Positions 1 through 6,947 of a DNA stretch of 13,030 nucleotides are shown here, one piece after another. The stretch covers positions 85,899 through 98,928 of the forward strand of contig QKYT01000135.1 of NCBI GenBank assembly GCA_003550305.1, read 5' to 3'. How positions within the stretch are numbered: position 1 is the first letter of the stretch; each line of letters opens with the position of its first letter. The DNA is from Glomus cerebriforme (lineage: Eukaryota > Glomeromycota > Glomeromycetes > Glomerales > Glomeraceae). The translations under genes and the position numbers were made by a program. Under the pieces are notes generated by a model. The model ran no database searches and was not told the origin of the DNA. It saw only the letters and a list, made by a program, of their open reading frames with translations.

Positions 1-198
1 TTGGTATTCACAATTTGAAAGTCTTGGGCAGCTGCTTTGTAGCTGAGTTTTAAGACTTTTTCCTTCAAAAAAGGCTTGAATAGTTCAGAGAACTGTTGTT
101 TTAGAAAAGCCAAGCATTTTAATAATATTTGCTTTTGTGGCACCACCATTAAAAAGGCCAATAATTTGGTTGCGTTCAGCCTCTGTTAAATCGGACAT
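1..198 (-). pseudogene. Tc1/mariner-like transposase, N-terminal fragment with in-frame stop
   Basis: A minus-strand frame opens at an ATG at 198 and reads MSDLTEAERNQIIGLFNGGA, then a helix-turn-helix-like stretch ending SKTTVL, then a TGA at 87-85 (codon 38). The same frame continues to the window edge with a segment ending SSCPRLSN. The layout fits the paired-like DNA-binding domain of Tc1/mariner transposases, which cut and paste their element at TA sites. The linker that normally carries a G-R-P-R motif here reads S-C-P-R (residues 56-59). The stop (from CGA) and the G-to-S and R-to-C changes all fit C-to-T or G-to-A transitions, so the copy looks decayed and non-functional. The catalytic domain would lie beyond the left edge. 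Confidence 0.6.
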
Positions 199-386
199 AG
201 TNTAAAGTAGTACAAAATCCTATTTTGTCGATCACATTTGAAATATGTTTATAAATAAAGTAATNTTTACATCATTGTTTACATAGGATATAAGCTAATA
301 CATGTTAAAATTTCAACCCAAATTATTATATACAGTACTGAGAATTAAGTTAAAAAATAAGGTCCGCTACTTTTGTCTAGGTAGTG
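1..386 (-). mobile_element. Tc1/mariner-like element, right end (partial)
   Basis: Minus-strand reading from position 386 inward begins CACTACCTAGACAAAAGTAG and runs on as CGGACC. This resembles the outer inverted repeat of Tc1/mariner transposons, which commonly start CA and carry an ACAAAAGTA-like core. It is followed outward by TA at 387-388, the dinucleotide these elements duplicate on insertion. A transposase reading frame starts 188 bases further in, on the same strand, as expected for an element with a short leader. The left part lies outside the window, so the partner repeat cannot be checked. Two undetermined bases (202, 265) fall in the leader. The family assignment rests on repeat plus helix-turn-helix start together. 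Confidence 0.6.
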
Positions 387-388
387 TA

Positions 389-1660
389 GAAGCTGACTAC
401 TAGTACTAACTTCCAGAAAGAAAGGTAAACTATTTAATACCAAGACTAAAAATACAAGAAAGAAACTAAATTTACATCTACCTCTATAACTTTCCTACCA
501 AGACCAGTATCAAATCATTCTAACGGATGTTCCAAATAAATCAAGACAACTGCTTATACTATTTATACTATCTTGTCCAGAAGCCATTATCCAGTACCTT
601 GCTTACTTAGTAGATATCCCTCGAAATAAGCCAATTCCTTATGGTTGGATGTCTTATTACCAGAGAATCGAATCGACTTCTTACCCAATAGCTGATCATC
701 CACTCTATTAAAGAATCTTAATCCTTGATATACTTATTGTGAAAAGATAACGGTCTTACTTCTGCACTCTCAAACTGATTCTATCCAATTAATACACCTG
801 ACCCTATATCTAACATCTTCTGCACCCTTTTTTTCTTTTTATTAAATTTTCTATTCAACTACTATTGACATCACCTTAAGAGACAAAAATAGAGATCATC
901 ATCTGTGAAACAAAATTAGGGAATGTGTTATAACAAGAGAACCAATCATTAATAAATGATCAGCTGTCAATCAAAATTTCCAGTACTCTTTATCTTTCAC
1001 CAGAGAACCGCTTCACGGTAGTTCTTTCAAATCTGCAGCCAAGGTTAATAGACTTGATATAGTGGTATACAATAATTTTAAAGCTGGTATAGTATTTATC
1101 TTTATGAGCCTGGAAATCTTGATATCCTTTCACCTTTCCACTACCAAAAATAAAATTATAAAATTTATAAAAGAAAAAATTCACCAAACTTATATACCAG
1201 AAAAGCCTCTTCCTACTAAACCAAGCTCATGCGTCAACTCTGTGAAAAGCTGCTTAACTTCTAATGAAACTCCATACTAGGCCCACTCCTGAAATTACTA
1301 AGAGCAGTCACAAGTCCAACCCTTTTATTTTGTGCATAAAGATTGTACCTTAGAATACTAAACGGCCACTCAGATATTAACTTAGAGAAAAATGTAAGTA
1401 ATTGAAAGTTATTGTGAACCTGACTTGTGGAGAAACTTAGTGTGCTGAAGACTATATTTCAAATTTTTTAAACTTTTTTAATTAACTCTAACAGTGTAGA
1501 GCAACTTTTTCTAAGACTAAAAGACCATTTTCTTAGGACAAAATGGCCAAAAAGCGCTACTTTTCTTTCCAAAACTTCTTTGGAGAAATGGGTGTAGGGA
1601 TCAGCAGGAAGAATTGCCCCCCAATCAGAAAATATTATATTTGCTAAAAATTTAAAAATT
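389..1660. other. No recognisable gene; moderately GC-richer unique or decayed sequence
   Basis: This stretch is visibly less AT-biased than 1661-2350 and may be old transposon remains. The longest notable frame without an ATG is 490-711 on the plus strand (73 codons, ending in HPLY and a stop), which I do not recognise. ATG-started frames at 1062-1280 (plus) and 990-1187 (minus) overlap each other and show no family features. A block at 1493-1600 starting CAGTGTAGAGCAAC looks like a transposon terminal repeat, but I could not find its partner. I call no gene here. Confidence 0.5.
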
Positions 1661-2350
1661 ATTATTTTTAATGACTAAATTTTTTTTTTATTTCTCATAC
1701 TAGAAGAGATATAACTATAAAGTTAAGTATATTTATTTCTTTTTATAATATTAATTTGTAGGCTAGATAATATGAAGAGATAAAGAATAATCCAAATATT
1801 CAAAAAAATAAATTCTATATTAATTTGATTATGATATATAAATTCTTTATTAACTTGATTATGATCTGTATAGACTTTTTGTTGACTTAACTATCAGTTT
1901 AACATTTAGTTTTTTTATGACATAAAAATAAATAGAAATAACAGAACTTTTTAAAATAATATATATATATTTGATCAGCTAGTTTTTTTGTCTTTATAAA
2001 AAACTATTTTTTTGACTTCTTTTCAAATACATTGTGCTAGAATTAATGGAATAATAATAGTCTTTCCATTTTAAATTTTCCTTTTATTAAAGGCTTCTAT
2101 TCTACTTAATATTGCTATTATGTAATATCAATATTTCCTTCAGTACTAATAGTTAACTATTTTAACAGATTAAGATTTACTTATAATCCATTAAGCTTGT
2201 AAACTTAATTTATTATTTTTTTTACTTTTTTTTATAATATATTATAAATTTACCAATGAATATATATATTCTTCCATCATATAACATATGATTTAATAAA
2301 TTAAACTGATTTATAATATATAATTAAACTATTTTATATATTAATGTACA
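1661..2350. other. AT-rich non-coding spacer
   Basis: Very AT-rich sequence with poly-T runs and TA-rich stretches, stop codons in every frame and no ORF worth reporting. I see no RNA gene or clear repeat structure. It ends at the left target-site copy of the retroposed element beginning at 2361. Confidence 0.6.
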
Positions 2351-2768
2351 ATATAATTTTTGTCCTAGGAATTGGTACTAGCATTCGATCTCTGTAATCT
2401 CATCAATATTTTGTGCTAGTTTGAAGACCCAAGAGTATTGAGAGAAGATTCAGGTAAACTGGACAAAGGGCATTACTTTTGACAGAGAGATTCAGAAAGT
2501 CTGATTGGAGTTCTTTCTTTGATGTCTAACACTGGGATATGAGAGAGATTCAGAGCATATTTTACCTAAGGAGGTTCTGTAACGTGACCTTACTTTGAGA
2601 ACCTATATAGTATAAGTGTGACAAGTTAGACTTAGTACTTAAATGTAAGGGCTTATCTTTGCATAGTAATCTTATTAGTATCTATCTGGGATCATAAAAC
2701 ATCCTTAATTTATCTAATAAACTGTCTGTTTAGTTAGCTTGTCTTCAAAAAAAAATATATATAATTTT
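2351..2768 (+). mobile_element. Retroposed polyadenylated sequence with 10-bp target-site duplication
   Basis: The 10-mer ATATAATTTT occurs at 2351-2360 and again at 2759-2768, exactly bracketing a block of clearly higher GC content (2361-2746). The block ends in a run of nine A residues. A canonical AATAAA at 2716-2721 lies 26 bases before that A-run, the usual distance between a polyadenylation signal and its cleavage site. Together this is the signature of an RNA that was polyadenylated, reverse-transcribed and inserted. There is no long ORF, so the source may be a non-coding RNA, a 3' UTR, a retroelement LTR transcript or a SINE-like family. Inside, a GAGAGATTCAGA motif occurs twice (near 2484 and 2544) and a TATA-like CTATATAGTATAAG sits near 2604. 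An LTR origin remains possible. The flanking repeat is all A/T, which weakens it. Confidence 0.5.
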
Positions 2769-2871
2769 GTTCTTATGCCTATTATTTTTTTTCTCTTAAC
2801 CATTTTTTCAAATACTTCTTTTCACTTTTTACTAAATTTATCTTAAAATTCTAAAAGTAAATAAGCAATAA

Positions 2872-2900
2872 TTTTATATAAAAAAATTTTTTATATAAAA
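2872..2900. repeat. 29-nt near-perfect AT palindrome
   Basis: TTTTATATAAAAAA (2872-2885) and TTTTTTATATAAAA (2887-2900) are exact reverse complements separated by a single A. The sequence could extrude as a cruciform or mark a chromosome fragile point. It lies 30 bases before the telomere-like tract. Confidence 0.7.
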
Positions 2901-2930
2901 ACTAGTAGTATAAGATAAATAAGTTGTGAG

Positions 2931-3031
2931 ATTAGGATTAGAGTTAGGATTAGTTAGAGTTAAAATTAGGATTAGGGTTAGGATTAATTAGAGTTAAGGT
3001 TAGGATTAGGATTAGGATTAGGGTTAGGTTA
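2931..3031 (+). repeat. Interstitial telomere-like repeat tract (degenerate TTAGGR)
   Basis: About 100 bases are made almost wholly of TTAGGA, TTAGGG, TTAGAG and TTAAGG hexamers, mostly in register. TTAGGG is the telomere unit of many fungi, while TTAGGA here is the commonest variant. Unique genic sequence lies on the far side, so this is an internal array, not a chromosome end. It could derive from telomerase-mediated break repair, an ancient fusion or subtelomere, or a minisatellite that resembles a telomere. Confidence 0.7.
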
Positions 3032-3157
3032 TTAAAGTTAAAAATAAAGAAAATATTTAGTTAGTAGTTTTTATTTGTTATTTTCTTCATGTTTATTACA
3101 AGAATTATAATAAATAAATCAAAAAAAAAAATTAAATTGCAAAATCACATGATTATA

Positions 3158-3178
3158 GGGAGAATACTAGTATTTCCC
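3158..3178. repeat. Short hairpin: 12-bp palindrome with GC clamp
   Basis: A perfect palindrome AATACTAGTATT is flanked by GGGA on the left and TCCC on the right, giving a stem of about eight to ten pairs with one bulged G. It is one of few GC-clamped structures in this AT-rich stretch. No flanking gene explains it. Confidence 0.5.
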
Positions 3179-3265
3179 GGTATTAAGTAAAAAATTTTAT
3201 TATTATTATTATTGTTTTTACTTTATAATAATAATTATTTTTTTTTTACTTTTTTTTTGGATTTT

Positions 3266-3669
3266 GTAATTTATCGACCGGTCGATGCATCGACCCCTTC
3301 ACGTGATTCATAATTCCGGCCGGAATTAAATAATCTGCAACTAAATTGCCTTTTTAGGAATCTTGCGTAACCCAAAATTTCAATTTTCGAGAGAAACAAA
3401 ATTGCCTTTTTGGATTGTGTAACGTTACCTAAGATCCGAATAAGGATATTTTGGCCAGCGTTATAAAATTTGGGCAAAATTAATCATGTGATGAATAACA
3501 TGTGACAAATAGTATTTACAATACCGAAAAAATTCTAAGTCCCTAGAATAAATAGTAAAAATGGAAAACTACGGTGTGACGCAGAGGGTGACAAATTATT
3601 ATATAGATATGTCATGTGATATAATATGTCACGTGACAGGGTCGATGCATCGACCGGTCGATAAATTAC
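3266..3669. mobile_element. Miniature inverted-repeat transposable element (about 404 bp)
   Basis: The ends 3266-3306 and 3629-3669 are inverted copies of 41 bases with only two mismatches; the outer 31 bases are identical. Each terminal repeat contains two overlapping self-palindromes, ATCGACCGGTCGAT and GGTCGATGCATCGACC, followed by TCACGTGA. Inside are an 18-bp perfect palindrome (3311-3328, centre CCGGCCGG) and an imperfect direct repeat of an AATTGCCTTTTT...GTAAC unit near 3344 and 3401. There is no transposase frame, so the element is non-autonomous. A minus-strand frame at 3271-3477 has no ATG and lies wholly in the repeat. The intact CpG-rich ends suggest a fairly young or constrained copy. 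Flanks are T-rich and I could not settle a target-site duplication, so the superfamily is unknown. Confidence 0.75.
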
Positions 3670-3893
3670 TTTTTTCTTTTTTTTTTATTATTTTTATTAT
3701 TTTTTGTTTTCATTTTTTTTTATTATTGTAATTCTTTCTTTTTTATTCATTATTAGGTTTTCTTGTTTTGTATTATTACTATTATGTTAAAAATGAATAT
3801 GTAGTTGTAAAATTTGTAATTTTATACAGTATTTATTTTCTAATTACAGCTAATTTCATTTCTTATGGACCACCTAGTAAATTTAATAAATTT

Positions 3894-3945
3894 AACATGT
3901 GACATGTGACATGCGTGACTGCGTGACATGCATGACACAGTAAAA
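3894..3945 (+). repeat. CATGTGAC/GCGTGAC short tandem-like motif cluster
   Basis: Variants of the heptamer GTGACAT recur back to back (AACATGTGACATGTGACATG, then GCGTGACTGCGTGACATG and CATGACAC). Similar words occur on the other side of the same element (4750-4775) and inside the element at 3266-3669. They may be subterminal transposase-binding repeats, but this is inference. Confidence 0.5.
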
Positions 3946-4044
3946 TTTCTCAATTATATATTGATCATTATGCACATTATGCTCTTTACATAACCATTTT
4001 TCAATGTAATTTTTAATTTTGTCATATCTGATATGAAGATTAGA

Positions 4045-4481
4045 TAATAGAAATATTAATAAAAAGATCAAATTACATAGATGGAGGTTATATTTATCAT
4101 GAAATCATAAAGGGAATATTTAATAAACAACTTTATGAAATAGAATCACAGAAACAAATAAATTCAAATATGGAAAATTTTATAATAAATGTCGCAAGAA
4201 AAACAAGAGAATTGATTTGGATTAAAAGATGTGATCAAGTGATAGAATTGGAAAAAAAGAGAGGTTTAATAAGATCAGAAAAATGAAAGATATCGAAACA
4301 TAAAAAATTAAAGGATGACGAAAGAAGGGTGATCTTATTAGAAAAATATAAAAGAACTAATATAATTAATCAATTAGTAGATAGATGGATGGGAATACTT
4401 ATAGAGACGAATATGGGATATAGGGATATATGGTATAATACTAACATTTCAGATATATTAAATAGGTTATATAGGAAATAA
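4045..4481 (+). pseudogene. C-terminal fragment of a probable non-LTR retrotransposon protein, one stop
   Basis: A single frame runs from 4045 to a TAA at 4479-4481, interrupted only by TGA at 4284-4286. It gives about 80 codons, the stop, then 64 codons. The peptide is lysine-rich and contains ELIWIKRCDQVIELEKKRG, like the basic region with a W-x-x-R-C core that I associate with the ends of LINE-type polyproteins in Glomeromycotina. That is recall of a pattern, not a search result. No start codon exists, because the 5' part was never inserted. The fragment is not expected to be functional. It could instead be the tail of another repeat-encoded protein. Confidence 0.45.
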
Positions 4482-4551
4482 TAGAAATAGTATCTAATAG
4501 TTTTTAAATCTTTATAATGTATTACATAGTTTACATATAATTATTCTCATT

Positions 4552-4715
4552 GTCCGGAGCGAAGCGAAGGACTATATATTTTTATGCGAGGTGATAACCA
4601 TTATTATCACGTGGCGATTTCCGTTTGTCCGGTCACGTGTCTTAAATTTGATTGATTGATAATAAATAAATATTGATTACTAAAAAAAATAAAAATAAAA
4701 ATATGCGCTCCGGAC
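4552..4715. repeat. 10-bp inverted repeats GTCCGGAGCG...CGCTCCGGAC in the insertion's tail
   Basis: GTCCGGAGCG at 4552-4561 is the exact reverse complement of 4706-4715, three bases before the right target-site copy. Between them lie a hairpin with arms GTGATAA/TTATCAC (4592-4611) and a GGTCACGTGTC word. The block may be the structured 3' UTR of the LINE-like element or a separate 164-bp miniature element carried in it; its end almost coinciding with the insertion end favours the 3' UTR reading. Confidence 0.5.
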
Positions 4716-4992
4716 GAAGATATGAAGATTAGATTTGTTTATTTGCATTTCATGTATCATGTGTCACGTGTCATGAAAATCTCAAAAATAGAAATTTACC
4801 GGGTGGTCCGTGAGTAATGAAATTAGCATAAAATGATTTTTTTTTTGAAAGAATAAAAAAATTTAATTTGGAAGAAGGATACCAAATAAAACTAAATGAA
4901 GTCAATAACTAAATCATAATATTTAGAGTTAGCAAGAACAATTTAACGTTTTACCAAAGATTACATGTGATGCACCGTATCAGATAAGGTAA

Positions 4993-5173
4993 TCCCTTTG
5001 ACCTAATTTAATGAAATTGGCAGTCGTTACACTGAAATGGTGTGATACTTATTGCACAGATAATCAATGATCGATCAATTCCCTCGACCTAATTTTAATA
5101 AATAGAAATTGGCAGCTGTTACACTGAAATGGTGTGATACTTATTGAACGTAGTGCACAGATAATCAATGATC
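4993..5173 (+). repeat. Imperfect tandem duplication upstream of the chromate transporter gene
   Basis: 4993-5072 and 5080-5173 are direct copies. Both start TCCCT, contain GACCTAATTT and AAATTGGCAG, share a long identical core beginning TTACACTGAAATGGTGTGAT, and end CACAGATAATCAATGATC. The second copy has small insertions (about 7 and 8 bases). The pair ends 163 bases before the ATG at 5337 and may include promoter elements, but no known binding motif is evident. Confidence 0.75.
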
Positions 5174-5301
5174 CTCAATTATAATTCCGGGTTTTCACGG
5201 AGAAAGATAACAATATTATTTAAAAAAACACAAAAAAAAAATCTGCAAGAATTACAAATACGTACATTTTTCCTTTTCCGTAATAATTTGAAATTATAAA
5301 A

Positions 5302-5334
5302 ATGGACTTAATTGATTTAACAAAGAACTTTTAA
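5302..5334 (+). promoter_or_regulatory. Possible upstream ORF (10 codons) before the chromate transporter
   Basis: ATG at 5302 opens ten codons and closes with TAA at 5332-5334, two bases before the main ATG. A TATA-like ATTATAAAAA at 5293-5302 overlaps its start. If transcription begins downstream of that motif, the upstream ORF is not in the mRNA; if it begins further upstream, it could limit translation of the transporter. Confidence 0.3.
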
Positions 5335-5336
5335 TA

Positions 5337-6947
5337 ATGGCTTCTTCCCCTTGTGATGACTCTGTTCGAATTGAAAAAAATATTGGAGACAATCTGACTG
5401 ACAAGAATGATAATAAAGAAAATGATTCTAATATAGTTCTTCAAGTAGAATCCACTGAAACTCCACTGGATGAATTTGAAGATAATTCTAAAGTACCACA
5501 TCTCTCATATTGGAAAATTTTCGTTTTATTTCTTGATTTTGGAATTCATGCTTGGGGAGGGCCTGTAGCTCAAATTGCTCTTATTAAAGAAAGATTAGTT
5601 ACAAAAGGCCAATGGATATCTCATGCAAGATTCAATAGAGTTTATGGTGTTTACCAAATTTTACCAGGACCTGAAGCAACAGAATTATGCATGTTTTTTG
5701 GGTTTCTTGCGGGAAGAGGACGAATAGGTGGATTACTTGGTGGATTAGGATTTATCATACCCGGATTTTTATTAATTTTATTATTTTCTTTTATATATGT
5801 TAAAATAGGATTAAATAATATTTATTTTAATGCATCATTTCGCGCTCTACAGCCTATTGTTGCTGCAATGGTATTAAGAGCTGTCCATAAAATTGGAGAG
5901 CATTCATTTTTATCTCATAGAAATAAAAATTTTAATTATTGGTTATTTGGTTTAGCTATATTATCGGCCATACAAAGTGCTCTGAATTTGAATTTTCTCC
6001 TTACATTAGCTGTATGTGGTATAGCATTCATGTTTATAGATCGAAAAATGTATTGGTTGGGATTATTTGTTTTCGTGTTGGAATTTATCGGATTTGGAAT
6101 TTATATTAAATTTAAAGGACTTCCTTCACCTTTATCAACAGGTTAGCTAATATTACGTTGTTAATACATTATATCACTTATTTGACAATAACATAATAAT
6201 CTTATATCATAAAGGAATTGGAATAGCAAAGGAGATCCCCGACGCTGGCCATATATTTGCCTTAGGTTTACTTGCTGGAAGTTTATCTTTTGGAGGAGCT
6301 TACGTAGGTTTATAAGAATAATGAATTATTTAAATAAATGTTAATATCCGCAGCGGATATCTAATAATGTATTATTATTATAATAGACAACTATACCTTT
6401 CTTGCAAGTAGAAGCCGTTACTATTGGAAAATGGATGTTAAAACAAACATTTCTTGACGCGATTGCTATTGGCCAGATTTTGCCTTCACCATTAGTTATG
6501 TTTTCCACTTTCATAGGATACTGGGGAGGTTATGTATTTGGAGGACATGGATGGGCGGTTTTAGAAGCTTTACTAATTTCGATAGGAATATTGGCACCAT
6601 GTTTTTTCTTTACAATAATGGGGCATCATATTCTTGAAAAATTAGTACGTAATAAGTTTCTTTCAGGATTTTTTGATGGCATTACAGGTAGTGTAGTAGG
6701 TATTATAGCCGTAACGGCATTAGATTTATTAAAATTTTCTATTACTAATATAGCAATATTAAAAAATGTACCACCTGAAAAGCGAGATTTGGTTGCTGCA
6801 CAACATAGTTCCGTAGCAGCTGTTTTGTATGTTTTATCATTGGCTGCTTTATATAGTTTTAAAAAATCCATAGTTCCTTTGCTATTAGTGATATTTGGAG
6901 CTATTGCTGGACAGTTTTTATTCGTTGTTGACGAATTAAATAATTGA
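5337..6947 (+). CDS. Chromate ion transporter, ChrA/CHR family (three exons)
   Basis: Coding exons are 5337-6141, 6215-6303 and 6387-6947, giving 484 residues. This is a multi-pass membrane protein of the CHR family, whose members move chromate (and perhaps related oxyanions) across membranes. Two homologous halves are visible. The first, after a polar acidic N-terminus (residues 1-53), has FGIHAWGGP (68-76) and the hallmark LPGPEA (109-114). The second has LSFGGAY across exons 2 and 3 (292-298) followed by TIPFLQVEAV, and LPSP (330-333). Many hydrophobic segments follow. Length fits long-chain two-domain CHR proteins. The splice junctions restore both conserved motifs, which supports the model strongly. 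The start has A at -3 and G at +4. There are no operon partners. Whether the fungal protein exports or imports chromate cannot be told from sequence. Confidence 0.9.
6142..6214 (+). other. Intron 1 of the chromate transporter gene (73 nt)
   Basis: Donor GTTAGC and acceptor AAAG. It splits a glycine codon (phase 1). Joining the exons gives ...LSTG-IGIAKEIPDAG..., which reads on without a break; without splicing the frame stops at 6144-6146. Confidence 0.8.
6304..6386 (+). other. Intron 2 of the chromate transporter gene (83 nt), with hairpin
   Basis: Donor GTAGGT and acceptor AATAG, phase 0. Splicing joins FGGAY to TTIPFLQ, a conserved CHR motif. CTAATA at 6361-6366 is a plausible branch point 20-25 bases from the acceptor. 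Just before it lies a perfect 8-bp hairpin, ATATCCGC-A-GCGGATAT (6344-6360). Confidence 0.85.

Larger units (their letters stand above)
4030..4733 (+). mobile_element. 5'-truncated LINE-like insertion with 15-bp target-site duplication
   Basis: GATATGAAGATTAGA occurs exactly at 4030-4044 and 4719-4733 in direct orientation. The 674 bases between them contain the C-terminal end of a reading frame that opens right at the left junction (the frame's preceding stop, TAG 4041-4043, lies in the duplicated target itself). A roughly 240-base non-coding tail follows, with an A-rich stretch at 4681-4702. Truncation at the 5' end, a variable target-site duplication and an A-rich 3' region fit target-primed insertion of a non-LTR retrotransposon. 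The insertion sits inside an older inverted-repeat element, which gives the order of events. No reverse-transcriptase catalytic motif is present in the fragment, so the LINE assignment is inference. Confidence 0.55.
3849..4827. mobile_element. Older inverted-repeat element, split by a later insertion
   Basis: 3849-3885 and 4791-4827 are inverted copies matching at 31 of 37 positions, starting GCTAATTTCATT and sharing GGACCACC and GTAAATTT. Four of the six differences are C/T or A/G, and some turn a CpG on the right into TG or TA on the left, as expected from decay of methylated DNA. Subterminal regions on both sides carry CATGTGAC and CACGTG-type words, dense at 3894-3945. If the LINE-like insertion between the 15-bp repeats is removed, an element of about 290 bp without coding capacity remains. 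Outer target-site duplication is not clear. Confidence 0.55.

Noticed and set aside
990..1280. Overlapping minus (990-1187) and plus (1062-1280) frames
   Set aside because: They overlap on opposite strands, are short, lysine- and asparagine- or phenylalanine-rich, and show no family motif or promoter context.
1493..1600. Block starting CAGTGTAGAGCAAC with CCAAAAAGCGC, resembling a Tc1/mariner end
   Set aside because: I found no inverted partner, no flanking TA pair that convinces and no transposase frame nearby. It may be an old remnant but cannot be supported.
2361..2747. Solo LTR starting TG and ending CA
   Set aside because: TG at 2361 and CA at 2746-2747 exist, but the direct repeat that fits (10 bp) lies outside the A-run rather than next to CA, and AATAAA plus A-run fits retroposition better. 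Kept only as an alternative.
3271..3477. Minus-strand open frame of 68 codons
   Set aside because: It starts at a non-ATG codon and lies entirely within the inverted-repeat element, spanning its terminal palindromes and direct repeats. It is most likely an accidental frame in repeat DNA.
3246..3674. TTACTTTTTT on both sides of the 404-bp element as a target-site duplication
   Set aside because: The left copy is separated from the terminal repeat by other bases and both are in T-rich tracts, so the match is likely chance.
6626..6871. Minus-strand frame of 81 codons
   Set aside because: It is the antisense shadow of exon 3 of the chromate transporter, whose plus-strand frame carries the conserved motifs.
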